NCBI GenBank assembly: GCA_963754135.1
Contig: CAVWEY010000003.1
Location: 992,001-1,056,000, forward strand
Source of the DNA: JAJFUI01 sp963754135
Lineage (GTDB): Bacteria; Planctomycetota; Planctomycetia; Pirellulales; Thermoguttaceae
Length of the DNA: 64,000 nt
Direction of reading: 5' to 3'
The position numbers and the translations under genes were made by a program. Below are positions 50,273-58,577 of this stretch, piece after piece; the stretch's first letter is position 1, and every line of letters starts with the position of its first letter. The notes beneath the pieces are model-generated. The model searched no databases, was not told the origin of the DNA, and saw only the letters and a program-made list of their open reading frames with translations.

Positions 50273-51717
50273 TCACTTTCCCAACTGCGACCGCTTCCGC
50301 AACAGATGGTGATAGTGCTGGGCGAAGCGGTGGGCCTCGTCGCGGACGTATTGGAGCAGCCGCAGGGCGTAGCTGTGCCGGGTCAGACGCAACGGCTCGT
50401 CGGCATCGGGCGTGAAAACGAGTTCTTCACGCTTGGCCAGGGAGACGACGGCTGGGCGGTCGCCCCACGGAGAAAAGAGGACAGGCACCTCGCCCGAGAC
50501 CGCTTCGGCAGGTCCGGCCGCTCTGGGCTCGGAGCCAGTCCCCTTTTCTCCACTGGCGGACGAGCCGCCAGTGGCACCCGACACTGACTGGCGAATCGCC
50601 GCCAGGGCCGCGTTGAGTTGCCCACGGCCGCCGTCGATCAGTAGGATGTCGGGCGGCGTTTCGCCTTCCGCCCGGATGTGCTGGAAGCGGCGGAAGACGG
50701 CCTCGTGGATGCTGGCCGTGTCGTCCGGGCCGGCCACGTCGCGGATTCGCATCCGCCGGTAGCCCGGCTTGAAGGGCAGCCCGTCGATGAACTGCACCAC
50801 CGCGGCCACGGTCTCCGTGCCGGCCAGGTGGGCGATGTCGATCCCTTCGATGGTCCGCGGTTTCTCACGCAAGTGCAGCACCTTCCGCAGGCCGGCCAGC
50901 CCGCGCTTCGGGTCGATGGGAAAGACCTCCGGCTGGACGTGCGTTTCCAGTGCGCCGCGGTCGTCGAGCGTTTCGAGCATGGCGATTTCATCGCGGAGGC
51001 GGCCGGCCTCCTCGAAGTGCAACTCGCCGGCGGCGGCGGCCATCTCCTCGCGCAGCTCGGCCAGCAGCCGGTTCTTGCCCCCTTCAAGAAACCGCTGCAA
51101 GCGGCGGATATCCTTGCGGTACTCCTCCTTGCTGATCCGCAAACTGCACGGCGCGGTGCATTGCGCGATCGAGTGCAGCAGGCACGGGCGAAACCACCGC
51201 CAGCGCGGGTCGTTCTCGTCGATCTCGAGCGCGCAGGTGCGGAACTTGAAGATTTTTTGCAGCACCTGGATCGCCCCGCGGAGCCCGCGGGGATTGGCGA
51301 ACGGCCCGTAGAGCTTCGTGCCGCGGGCCTTCGGCTCGCGGGTGAAGCGGACGCGGGGAAACTCCTCGTGGGTGAAAATCTCCAGATACGGAAACGTCTT
51401 GCTGTCGCGCAAGTCGCGGTTGAATTTTGGCAGGATGTCCTTGATCAGCCGGGCTTCCATCAACAGGGCGTCGATCTCGCTCTCGGCGTCCAGATAGTCG
51501 ATGTCGCGGATTTCCAGGACGAGCTTGGCGGTGCGGGGGTCTTCGGCCGCGGCCTTGAGGAAGTAGCTGCCGGCGCGGCGCGGAGGTTCTTCGCCTTGCC
51601 CACGTAGATCACCCGGCCGGCGTCGTCCTTCATCAGGTAGACGCCGGGCGTCGGCGGGAAGGAGTGGACCTTCTCGGCGGCGAGGGAGTTGTCGGCGGGC
51701 GGTGGCGGCTCGGACAT
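50273..51717 (-). CDS. uvrC: excinuclease ABC subunit C, frameshifted and short
   Basis: UvrC makes the dual incision in nucleotide excision repair. The GIY-YIG part (FPPTPGVYLMKDDAGRVIYV) starts at ATG 51715-51717. A one-base shift near 51587, after KAKNLR, leads to SYFLKAAAEDPRTAKLVLEI. The UVR domain (ELREEMAAAAGELHFEEAGR) and endonuclease domain (IEGIDIAHLAGTETVAAVVQ; DILLIDGGRGQLNAALAAI) follow. The protein ends at RDEAHRFAQHYHHLLRKRSQ plus three residues, so the usual C-terminal (HhH)2 region is absent. About 40 extra residues (SGATGGSSASGEKGTGSEPR on) between GQLNAALAAI and VVSLAKREE come from palindromic elements at 50469-50574. Confidence 0.88.
50469..50574. repeat. two adjacent palindromic elements inside uvrC
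   Basis: One element has arms GGAGAAAAGAGGACAGGCAC and a partner GCCAGTCCCCTTTTCTCC (ends at 50551). Next to it is CCACTGGCGG-acgag-CCGCCAGTGG (50550-50574), like the one in rimO. Together they add about 40 codons without a stop. Confidence 0.82.
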
Positions 51718-51804
51718 CTATTGTATTGTACCCGATTCGCGGTGGCGCGGTCCGGCTTGACGGACCATCAGCGCAGGAGGTATGATGATGGATGGAGGTG
51801 CCCG

Positions 51805-52041
51805 ATGCGAGCTGAAGACATCCGAGAAGCGCGGCAAGCGAACCCGTTCTTGCCATTCACGATGCACTTGGCCGACGGCCGCGAGTTTACGGTGATTCAC
51901 CCCGACTTTCTCTGGGTTAGTAGGACCGGCCGCTTTGCCATCGTCGAGGACCTCCAAGGCAACGCGGAGCATATCGACCCGATGATGGTCGTCAGTCTGA
52001 GCATTCCGGCGGGAACGGCTAAATCGCCGGCCACCGGCTAA
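51805..52041 (+). CDS. conserved small hypothetical protein
   Basis: A 78-residue protein: MRAEDIREARQANPFLPFTM, HLADGREFTVIHPDFLWVSR, and IDPMMVVSLSIP. This pattern (PFxPFxxHxADGRxxxVxHPDF) is a recurrent small protein in planctomycetes and other bacteria, without known function. GGAGG lies about 8 bp before ATG 51805. It converges on acpS with a 4-bp overlap. Confidence 0.7.
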   Translation: MRAEDIREARQANPFLPFTMHLADGREFTVIHPDFLWVSRTGRFAIVEDLQGNAEHIDPMMVVSLSIPAGTAKSPATG

Positions 52042-52463
52042 GCTTCTTCCTTCTCGCCCCCCGCTTCTTTCCGCTTTTCTCTGCCCACGGCGATGGCCGT
52101 GGCGGTGGCGTGGCTGCGGCAGTGGGAGATGGTGACGTAGATTTCGGCGATGCCCAGCCGCTCGACGACGTCCTTGACGCCGCCGCGGACCGCCACGACG
52201 GGCCGGCCGCCGGGCTCGTTGCGGATTTCGATGTCCCGCCAGGAGATGCCTTTCCGCCAGCCGGTGCCGAGGGCCTTCAGGATCGCCTCCTTGGCGGCCC
52301 AGCGGCCGGCGTAGTGCTGGGTGGCCTGCTTCCGCCCTTGGCAATAGCGGATTTCGTCGGGCGTGTACACGCGGTTGATGAACAACTCGCCGTGCCGCTC
52401 GATCATCCGCGCAATCCGCAGACATTCGGTGATGTCGGTGCCAAGGCCAATCAGGTCGGGCAT
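52038..52463 (-). CDS. acpS: holo-[acyl-carrier-protein] synthase
   Basis: A 141-residue AcpS-type phosphopantetheinyl transferase. IGLGTDITECLRIARMIERH (metal-binding Asp in GTDI), YAGRWAAKEAILKALGTGWR (Glu-x3-Lys) and VTISHCRSHATATAIA are the three motifs. It activates acyl carrier protein for fatty acid synthesis. The C-terminus is charged and slightly long. Confidence 0.9.
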   Translation of the reverse strand: MPDLIGLGTDITECLRIARMIERHGELFINRVYTPDEIRYCQGRKQATQHYAGRWAAKEAILKALGTGWRKGISWRDIEIRNEPGGRPVVAVRGGVKDVVERLGIAEIYVTISHCRSHATATAIAVGREKRKEAGGEKEEA

Positions 52464-52499
52464 GGGAGGGGGTTCAGGGTTCGGGGTTCAGGGAGAATG

Positions 52500-52590
52500 A
52501 CGAATGAAATCCGAGGTTCGAAATCCGAAATCCGAATTCGAGCTTCGGACTTCGAGCTTCGGATTTCACTCGTCACTGGTCATTCGAGCT
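52500..52590. repeat. CGAAATCCGAAATCC / GGATTTC low-complexity inverted repeat
   Basis: Tandem units of TTCGAAATCCGAAATCCG are followed by the partial complement CGAGCTTCGGATTTC. The right end overlaps the 3' end of the membrane-protein gene. Confidence 0.65.
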
Positions 52591-53462
52591 TCGTCATCTA
52601 CATTGGCCAGTCCATCCAGCACTGCGGTGACTTCGTTCCTTTTCTGGGCGTCGAGCCAGGTCCGCACCAGGTCCACGCCGCCGCCGTGTTCCCAGGACAG
52701 TTCGCAGCGCGACGGTCCGCAGCCGCCCTGACAGGCCGAGAGGCGATAGCGGGCGGAGCGGGGCCGCTCCGGCGGCTCCACGTCGAGCAGCCCGGCCAGC
52801 CGGCCCGCCGTGGGCAAATTGATCTTGCCGTTGCGGACCGTCCGATACCAGGTGCGGCACTGGTTGCAGTAGGGGACCCGCACGGCGGGAAGGGTCACGG
52901 CCACTGCCCCCGCCGCCAGCAGCAGCGCGTCGATGGCCCAACTGAACCAGGCGGCCCAGCCCTTGGCAAGACACCCGCCCGGCAGCGGCCGGCCCCTCTC
53001 GGCCTGGACGCGGAGATACCGGCCGAAGCCTGGGGCCATATCGCGGGCGAGCTCTCCGAAAAAGGGGTCGGAACTATCCGCGGGAAAAATAGTTCCGCCC
53101 CCTTTTTCACCGGCGGCGATCGTGGGACGCTGCCAGTAGTAGCGGGAGAGGTAACTGAAGCAGTGTTCGCCGGCGGCAGCCACCGCGGCGGCCAGCACGG
53201 CGGCCAGCAAGATGGTCGGCCGATGGCCGAGGCGCAGGAGCCGCACCAGGCCAACGACCGTCAGTCCAGTGAAAACGCCCACCAGGATCGGGAAGAGGAC
53301 CACCGGGGCGAAGTAGGATTGGACCACTTGGCCGATCCGGGCCCAGACCAGCCCGACCACCGGCGCCGCCAAGACGGCCAGGCAAAGGCCGGGCCAGGTG
53401 AAGCGCGCCGGTTTGGGGGCGAAAGGTTGCGCCGGGTTGAGGGGCTCTGCATCTTGCATCAC
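52566..53462 (-). CDS. hypothetical membrane protein
   Basis: A 298-residue protein with about five hydrophobic helices (PGLCLAVLAAPVVGLVWARI; VVLFPILVGVFTGLTVVGLV; ILLAAVLAAAVAAAG; WAIDALLLAAGAVAVTLPAV) and a cytosolic C-terminus with CNQC and CQGGCGPSRC, possible metal-binding cysteines. Residues GEKGGGTIFPADSSDPFFGE are encoded by a palindromic element (53058-53108) located in a loop. No family recognised. Confidence 0.65.
   Translation of the reverse strand: MMQDAEPLNPAQPFAPKPARFTWPGLCLAVLAAPVVGLVWARIGQVVQSYFAPVVLFPILVGVFTGLTVVGLVRLLRLGHRPTILLAAVLAAAVAAAGEHCFSYLSRYYWQRPTIAAGEKGGGTIFPADSSDPFFGELARDMAPGFGRYLRVQAERGRPLPGGCLAKGWAAWFSWAIDALLLAAGAVAVTLPAVRVPYCNQCRTWYRTVRNGKINLPTAGRLAGLLDVEPPERPRSARYRLSACQGGCGPSRCELSWEHGGGVDLVRTWLDAQKRNEVTAVLDGLANVDDEARMTSDE
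53058..53108. repeat. 51-bp palindromic element in a membrane-protein gene
   Basis: Arms GAAAAAGGGGTCGGAACTAT and ATAGTTCCGCCCCCTTTTTC (one mismatch) flank 11 bp. The length is a multiple of three. The outer AAAAAGGGG resembles the obg element. Confidence 0.85.
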
Positions 53463-53504
53463 TCCATGCTAAAGCGGATCGGCGGCGAGGAAAAGGGTGT
53501 TTGG

Positions 53505-53575
53505 TCTTAGGGCTTAGGTCTTGGGTCTTAGGTCTTCGTGCCAAGACCCAAGGCCAAAGCCCCAAGACCAGGTCT
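53505..53575. repeat. inverted repeat of TAGGTCTTGGG units
   Basis: Left units GGGCTTAGGTCTTGGGTCTT and right CCAAGACCCAAGGCCAAAGC form a loose hairpin in the gap before the DUF1559 gene. Confidence 0.7.
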
Positions 53576-53666
53576 CTCACGGCCAACCAACGGGGATGCG
53601 AATGCCCCACAGGTGTTAATGTTTCCCGGTCTTAAGGCCAAGGTTTCAGAAAAATTACGCGCCCTC

Positions 53667-53694
53667 TTGCAATTTCGGGTGCAATGATGATAAT
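53667..53694 (+). promoter_or_regulatory. promoter of the DUF1559 gene
   Basis: TTGCAA (53667-53672), a 16-bp spacer and GATAAT (53689-53694) form a good sigma70-like promoter in an AT-rich patch, 75 bp before ATG 53769. Confidence 0.6.
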
Positions 53695-53768
53695 GAGGGC
53701 TGTTGTGCCGCCAATGGTTGGCGGTCGTCTTCGTCTATGTTTTTCTGGGAATTGTGAGGAGAGAATCA

Positions 53769-54890
53769 ATGTTTCCAAGACGAGGTGTGCGAAAAGCGTT
53801 TACGTTGGTGGAGTTGCTCGTCGTCATCACCATCATCGGCATCCTAATCGCACTGCTGCTGCCAGCGGTGCAGGCGGCCCGCGAGGCGGCCCGCCGAATG
53901 CAGTGCACCAACAATCTCAAGCAGATTTGTTTGTCGCTGCACAACTACGGCCAGGCGAACAAGGTCTTCCCGCCTGGATGCATCATGCAAGCCGGATATA
54001 CGCCGCCCGCAGTGGCCACCCAGCCCACGGGCACGACCGGCTGGAACACGCTGGGCGAGGCCGGCTCCGCCACTGCGTTTGGCCAGGGCACGAGTTGGCT
54101 GTTGCGGATCATGCCCTTCATCGAAGGGGACACGATCGGCAGGGCCTGGAATTGGAGCCTCCCGTTCAACGGGGCCGTCGGTGCCGCCCCGGTGGCGCCC
54201 GGCCTCTCGACAGAGGTGGCGGCCAACAAGAACTATGACCTCGCCAATCTGGACGTGAAGGGCTTCTATTGCCCGACTCGGCGTAGCGGCCTGCGTCCGG
54301 GCACCGACACTGCCTTGACGCTGAGCACCTATTGGACCGGCGGCGGGAACGATTACGGCGGGTGCGCCGGCCGCCACGGCGCTTTTACCAACGCCAGCGG
54401 CTACAACTACATCGATCCCAACACGCCGGGCGCGGTCTACACGGCGTACGACCTAGCCGCCATTGCGGCTCCCACAGTCGCCAGCGGCGCCGACACCAAG
54501 CTGCCGGGCATCTTCGGCACGGTGAACAATAGCACCACCTTCGGCGCGATCCGCGACGGCCTGTCTCAGACCATCGCTGCGGGCGAGGTGCCCAGGTACA
54601 CCACGATCAGCCCCACGAGCAAGGACGGCTGGGCGGTCGGCGGTGCTCCCACGCTGTTCACCACGGGCCAGATGACGATCCTGAGCGGCACCGTTTATAC
54701 GAGCACGTCGTCGGGCGGCAAGATGTTCAACAACTCGGACTGGGGCTCCGCCGGCAGCGACCACGCCAACGGCGCCAACTTTGCCTACGCCGACGGCTCC
54801 GTAACATTCTTGAGCGACGCGATGGATTCGATCACTTACTCGCTGCTGGGCAGCATGGCCGACGGCATCGCCCGGACCCAACAGTATTAG
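53769..54890 (+). CDS. DUF1559 protein with prepilin-type N-terminus
   Basis: A 373-residue planctomycete hallmark protein. The N-terminus RRGVRKAFTLVELLVVITII followed by GILIALLLPAVQAAREAARR is a type IV pilin-like methylation/cleavage site plus helix. CTNNLKQICLSLHNY and the C-terminal HANGANFAYADGSVTFLSDA are DUF1559 signatures. It is probably exported and assembled at, or anchored in, the envelope. GAGGAGAGAA precedes ATG 53769. It has its own promoter upstream and a strong terminator downstream, so it is a single, probably well-expressed gene. Confidence 0.92.
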   Translation: MFPRRGVRKAFTLVELLVVITIIGILIALLLPAVQAAREAARRMQCTNNLKQICLSLHNYGQANKVFPPGCIMQAGYTPPAVATQPTGTTGWNTLGEAGSATAFGQGTSWLLRIMPFIEGDTIGRAWNWSLPFNGAVGAAPVAPGLSTEVAANKNYDLANLDVKGFYCPTRRSGLRPGTDTALTLSTYWTGGGNDYGGCAGRHGAFTNASGYNYIDPNTPGAVYTAYDLAAIAAPTVASGADTKLPGIFGTVNNSTTFGAIRDGLSQTIAAGEVPRYTTISPTSKDGWAVGGAPTLFTTGQMTILSGTVYTSTSSGGKMFNNSDWGSAGSDHANGANFAYADGSVTFLSDAMDSITYSLLGSMADGIARTQQY

Positions 54891-54964
54891 GAACGATCGG
54901 AATCACTCGCTCGGCGGGGGCGGCGGTTTGACTGCCGCTCCGGCTCGAGGTTCCGCAGCATTGC

Positions 54965-54994
54965 GGGGCGGCAGCCGAGTTGCCGCCCCTTTTT
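54965..54994 (+). terminator. rho-independent terminator
   Basis: GGGGCGGCA (54965-54973), a 7-base loop, TGCCGCCCC (54981-54989) and TTTTT, 75 bp behind the DUF1559 stop. Confidence 0.85.
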
Positions 54995-55011
54995 GTTGCG
55001 CCCGCCCCAGA

Positions 55012-55035
55012 GTAGACGCGGCAGGATGCCGCGTC
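55012..55035. repeat. GACGCGGCAGGATGCCGCGTC hairpin
   Basis: A member of the GCGGCA-core family (arms GACGCGGCA and TGCCGCGTC). Intergenic. Confidence 0.75.
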
Positions 55036-55145
55036 TCTGGGTGGACGGATTGCCCTGCCGCCGTCTCCGGGGTACAGTTGTTGGAGTGAGCCCCGTGTTT
55101 CAAGACCCCGATTGAACGTTTCTGGGCACGCATGGAGCATCAGGC

Positions 55146-55436
55146 ATGGGCACGGCAGAACTGCTGACGCGATTGCGGTCCTTGAAGCCCTCTGCCCTGG
55201 TCCGTTTCAAGGCGAAGGAAATCGGCCTGTTCGGGTCGTTTGTCCGCGGCGAACAGAGCGCCGGCAGCGACATCGACGTGCTGGTGGAGTTCGAGGAAGG
55301 GGCGGACTTGTTCGACCTCATCGGCCTCAGCCTTTTTCTCGAAGAAGAGTTCCAGCGAAATGTGGACGTCGTTCCGAAGTGCGCGTTGCGGGAGGAACTT
55401 CGTGGGGCGGTGCTTCGGGAGGTCGTGGCCGTATGA
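55146..55436 (+). CDS. MntA-type minimal nucleotidyltransferase (antitoxin-like)
   Basis: A 96-residue protein with the minimal nucleotidyltransferase core IGLFGSFVRGEQSAGSDIDV and LVEFEEGADLFDLIGL. In HepT-MntA modules such proteins AMPylate and neutralise a HEPN RNase toxin. GGAG lies before ATG 55146. Its stop overlaps the next ATG (ATGA, 55433-55436), the usual layout, but the downstream HEPN gene is cut to about 32 codons. Confidence 0.85.
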   Translation: MGTAELLTRLRSLKPSALVRFKAKEIGLFGSFVRGEQSAGSDIDVLVEFEEGADLFDLIGLSLFLEEEFQRNVDVVPKCALREELRGAVLREVVAV

Positions 55437-55531
55437 GAGGCTACAGGCTGTACCTCAACGATATCTTGGCCGCTGTGGACGCCGCAAATCAAGAAGACAC
55501 TCCTGGCCGCCTTGGGAGGGTCGGAGCCTGA
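55433..55531 (+). pseudogene. truncated HepT-like HEPN toxin
   Basis: MRGYRLYLNDILAAVDAANQ is the start of a HepT/DUF86 protein, but the frame then reads EDTPGRLGRVGA and stops. The RX4-6H active site and most helices are missing. The rest of the 75-bp gap before the trpS stop contains no continuation in any frame that I can recognise. A deletion appears to have removed the toxin and left the antitoxin. Confidence 0.65.
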
Positions 55532-55608
55532 CGCCAAACCGATCCCAAGACGGAGACCAGCCCCCTGATCCCGGTGGACGCCTCTGTTTGAACCGACTCG
55601 CGCCTTCG

Positions 55609-56574
55609 TCATTTCACCCCGCACGCCCGCTGTGCGCGGCGGAGGACTTCCGTCGCTTTGCGGCGGGCCACTGCCGCGCCGTCGCCGAGAATCTGGCGGA
55701 CCCGCTCCGGCCGCGACTCGAACTCCCGCCGCCGCTGGCGGGCCTCGGCAAAATAGTCCGCCGCCAGATCGGCCAGGGCCTTCTTCACCTCGCCGTAGCC
55801 GAAGCCGCCCCGCCGGTACGTGGCCGCCATCGCCTCCCGCTGGGCGTCATCGGCAAATAGCGAGAATAATTGAAAGAGGTGGTCCGTCCCCGGCTCCTTC
55901 GGCTGCTCGACGGGCCGCGAGTCGGTCACGATCCGCATGATCTGCTTCCGCAGCGTTTTGGGCTCCTCGAACACTTCCAACACGTTGCCGTAGCTCTTCG
56001 ACATCTTCTCGCCGTCGGTGCCGGGGACGCGGGCCGACGCATCGAGCACCTGCGCCTTGGGCATCACGAACGTCTCACCGAAGTGATGGTTGAAGCTGCC
56101 GGCCAGGTCGCGGCAGACCTCGATGTGCTGCACCTGGTCCTCGCCCACCGGAACCACGTCCGAATCGTAGATCAGGATGTCGGCCGCCATCAGCACGGGA
56201 TAGGCGAAGAGTCCGGCGTCGGCGGGCAGTCCGCGGGCCTTCTTGTCCTTGTAGGCGTGGCACCGCTCCAATAGTCCCATCGGGGCGCCGGTCAAGAGCA
56301 GCCAGCAGAGTTCGGCGGTTTCCGGCACGTCGGACTGCACGAAAAGCGTGGCCCGGCCGGGGTCCAGCCCCAGCGCCAGCAGGTCGATGGCGGCGTCGAG
56401 CGTGTTCTGCCGCAGCACGTCCGGGTCGCGGATGGTGGTCAGGGCGTGCAGGTTGGCGAGGAAATAGAAGGCGTCCTCCGGGCGGCCTTGCAGTTGGATG
56501 TACTGCCGGATCGCGCCGAAGTAGTTGCCCCAGTGGAATCGGCCAGTCGGTTGGATGCCGGAAAGAATGCGCAT
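55609..56574 (-). CDS. trpS: tryptophanyl-tRNA synthetase
   Basis: A 321-residue class I synthetase. SGIQPTGRFHWGNYFGAIRQ carries the HIGH-type motif HWGN, GEDQVQHIEVCRDLA the tryptophan/ATP region, and GEKMSKSYGNV the KMSKS loop. Length and order fit bacterial TrpS. It is a single gene, convergent with the MntA remnant. Confidence 0.95.
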   Translation of the reverse strand: MRILSGIQPTGRFHWGNYFGAIRQYIQLQGRPEDAFYFLANLHALTTIRDPDVLRQNTLDAAIDLLALGLDPGRATLFVQSDVPETAELCWLLLTGAPMGLLERCHAYKDKKARGLPADAGLFAYPVLMAADILIYDSDVVPVGEDQVQHIEVCRDLAGSFNHHFGETFVMPKAQVLDASARVPGTDGEKMSKSYGNVLEVFEEPKTLRKQIMRIVTDSRPVEQPKEPGTDHLFQLFSLFADDAQREAMAATYRRGGFGYGEVKKALADLAADYFAEARQRRREFESRPERVRQILGDGAAVARRKATEVLRRAQRACGVK

Positions 56575-56608
56575 GGGAGGGAAGGGGACGCAGTTGTGTT
56601 CGCGGTGT

Positions 56609-56938
56609 TCACCAAGTGCCGTAGATTCGGTGCACGGCCGCCGCGATCATGGTCCGATCTACACTTTGAACGGTACCCAAGCGACGCTGGACAAGCGACT
56701 TTTCCAACGTGGCAAGTTTGTGCAGGCGGACCGTTGAAGGCGCCAGCAGCCCCGCACCCCGCCAATCCTTGATGGGGAGGTCCTGTTTGGCCGGTGCGCT
56801 CTGGGTGGTCACCCTGGCCACTACCACGTCCGCATCGCCCGTGTCCACGATTACCATCGCCGGGCGGTTCTTGGCTTGGCCGCCGCCGCTGAATGGAAAC
56901 GCCACGAGAACCAGATCACCGGGCTGATAGTTGATCAT
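56609..56938 (-). CDS. MazF/PemK-family toxin
   Basis: A 109-residue endoribonuclease-toxin-like protein: YQPGDLVLVAFPFSGGGQAK, NRPAMVIVD, and VTTQSAPAKQDLPIKDW with KDWRGAGLLAPSTVRLHKLA. The conserved GD, RP and the ST-R segment of MazF are present. The start ATG 56936-56938 lies inside the end of the upstream antitoxin gene (23-bp overlap), as in many toxin-antitoxin pairs. Confidence 0.85.
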   Translation of the reverse strand: MINYQPGDLVLVAFPFSGGGQAKNRPAMVIVDTGDADVVVARVTTQSAPAKQDLPIKDWRGAGLLAPSTVRLHKLATLEKSLVQRRLGTVQSVDRTMIAAAVHRIYGTW

Positions 56939-57134
56939 AGATCGCGTCACCGTCGGAGTAGCCACGAAGAAACTGCTCGGCCGTCAGCTCAGCCCAAGGC
57001 CGGTCCTCGTCAACGTCGGGGACGAGCAAGACAACGTGAAGGGATTCTTCGCCCCGGATTTCCTCGGCCACGCCAGGGGGAACCGTGAGCGTTTGATCCG
57101 GATTCAAATGGGTCTGGAATTCGAGTGTTTTCAC
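56916..57134 (-). CDS. antitoxin partner of the MazF-like toxin
   Basis: A 72-residue protein, MKTLEFQTHLNPDQTLTVPP at the N-terminus (MazE/AbrB-like strand pattern) and AELTAEQFLRGYSDGDAIYD at the C-terminus. The latter segment recurs in antitoxins paired with PemK-like toxins. It precedes and overlaps the toxin. It should neutralise the toxin and repress the operon. Confidence 0.75.
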   Translation of the reverse strand: MKTLEFQTHLNPDQTLTVPPGVAEEIRGEESLHVVLLVPDVDEDRPWAELTAEQFLRGYSDGDAIYDQLSAR

Positions 57135-57165
57135 GGTACGGTTCTTCCTCTCTCGTCCCCCGTCT

Positions 57166-58158
57166 TTATCTTAGGCTATTCGTTCTGTCGCTGCAAGCGA
57201 GGCCAACACTTGAGACGGACATGCGGTCCTTGACCCTTTCCAGCGTTCCCACCACCTCGGCCACCGAGCCGGCGCCCAACTCGGCCAAGGTGGCGGGCAG
57301 GGCGTCGAGAATCTGCATCGAAACTGTGGGGTTGTAGAAGTTGGCCGTGCCGATCTGTACCGCCGTGGCGCCGGTGACGAGGAACTCCATCACGTCGTCG
57401 ATGGTGGCGATGCCGCCGATGCCCATCAGGGGGATTTTCACGGCGCGGGCGACTTGATACACGATCCGCAGGGCGATGGGCTTGATGGCCGGGCCGCTCA
57501 AGCCCCCGAGCACGTTCCCCAGCACCGGCCGGCCTCTGCGCCAGTCGACCGCCAGCCCCAGGCACGTATTGACCAGCGACAGGGCGTCGGCCCCGCCGGC
57601 CTCGGCCGCCCGGGCGATCTCCGTCACGTCGGTCACGTTGGGCGTCAGCTTGGCCAGGACCGGATAGGAGCACGCACGACGGACGCCGGAAACGACCTTC
57701 TCACACAGCGCAGAGTTGGCGCCGAAGTCGATTCCGCCGCTGACGTTCGGGCAGGAGACGTTCAGCTCCAGGGCGGCCACGCCGGAGACTCCTTCCAACC
57801 GGGCGGCCATGGCGACGAACTCCTCGCAACTCTTGCCGGCGATGCTCACGATCACGGCCGGCCCCAACGAGGCCAGGTAGGGCAAGTGCCGGGCGATGAA
57901 GGCCTCGATGCCGTCGTTGTCCAGCCCGATCGAATTGAGCATCCCGCCGGTGGTTTCCACGGTCCGCGGCGGCGGATTTCCGGCGCGGGCTTGGGGGGTG
58001 ATCGTCTTGGGCAGGATTCCGCCCAGACGCTTCAGATCGACCAGACCGGCCATCTCGCGGGCGTAGCCGAACGTGCCCGAGGCTACCGTGACCGGATTGG
58101 CCAGGCGGAGCCGGCCCAGCGAGACGTCGAGTCGGATTTGGGCGGGACTGGCGGGCAT
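57166..58158 (-). CDS. pyrD: dihydroorotate dehydrogenase, class 1B-like
   Basis: A 330-residue FMN enzyme of pyrimidine synthesis. NPVTVASGTFGYAREM, GGILPKTITPQARAGNPPPR, ALELNVSCPNVSGGIDFG (with Cys as catalytic base, characteristic of class 1), LAKLTPNVTDV and MGIGGIATIDDVMEFLVTGA. The Cys instead of Ser supports class 1B, which normally needs a PyrK subunit, not seen here. Start ATG 58156-58158. The C-terminus is a little longer than usual. Confidence 0.9.
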   Translation of the reverse strand: MPASPAQIRLDVSLGRLRLANPVTVASGTFGYAREMAGLVDLKRLGGILPKTITPQARAGNPPPRTVETTGGMLNSIGLDNDGIEAFIARHLPYLASLGPAVIVSIAGKSCEEFVAMAARLEGVSGVAALELNVSCPNVSGGIDFGANSALCEKVVSGVRRACSYPVLAKLTPNVTDVTEIARAAEAGGADALSLVNTCLGLAVDWRRGRPVLGNVLGGLSGPAIKPIALRIVYQVARAVKIPLMGIGGIATIDDVMEFLVTGATAVQIGTANFYNPTVSMQILDALPATLAELGAGSVAEVVGTLERVKDRMSVSSVGLACSDRTNSLR

Positions 58159-58229
58159 GGACGATGACCCCGGCACGGTGGACGGAATCACCAGTGTAGT
58201 GATTCCACCCATCGGGTGTCAATCGGCGC

Positions 58230-58295
58230 CGCGGCCGTAGCGCGGGCATCCTGCCTGCGCCACTGCGAGCACAGGCTGGAAGCCTGTGCTACGTG
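58230..58295. repeat. GCACAGGCTGGAAGCCTGTGC element
   Basis: GTAGCGCGGGCATCCTGCCT and GCACAGGCTGGAAGCCTGTG hairpins adjoin. The same family as 4521-4590. Confidence 0.75.
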
Positions 58296-58306
58296 TTAAC
58301 GGCCGG

Positions 58307-58525
58307 CTAGATGATCCCGCCGTGCGTCCGGTAGGGCGTCAGGTGGCTGGGCTGGTCCAGCATCCAGAGCCGTTCCCAATCGTCCAGGAACAGGCGGAGG
58401 CCTTCGGACGTGAACATCAGTTCTTGGGTGCGGCGGACCGGATCGCCCGAGTAGGCCGGAATCAGACATCCGGCGGTCGTGGCGACCAACAGGCCGCACG
58501 AGATGGCCAACAACAGGTTGCGCAT
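58307..58525 (-). CDS. small planctomycete lipoprotein
   Basis: A 72-residue precursor with a lipobox (LLVATTAGCLIPAYSGD, Cys about 20) and a conserved tail ERLWMLDQPSHLTPYRTHGG. GGAGGAG lies before ATG 58523-58525. Proteins with this ending recur in planctomycete genomes and have no known function. It may be co-expressed with the HU gene upstream. Confidence 0.7.
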   Translation of the reverse strand: MRNLLLAISCGLLVATTAGCLIPAYSGDPVRRTQELMFTSEGLRLFLDDWERLWMLDQPSHLTPYRTHGGII

Positions 58526-58577
58526 CGGATACTCCTCCGTGAGATGATGCCGTTCCGTTTCGATGAGATAACGAAGA

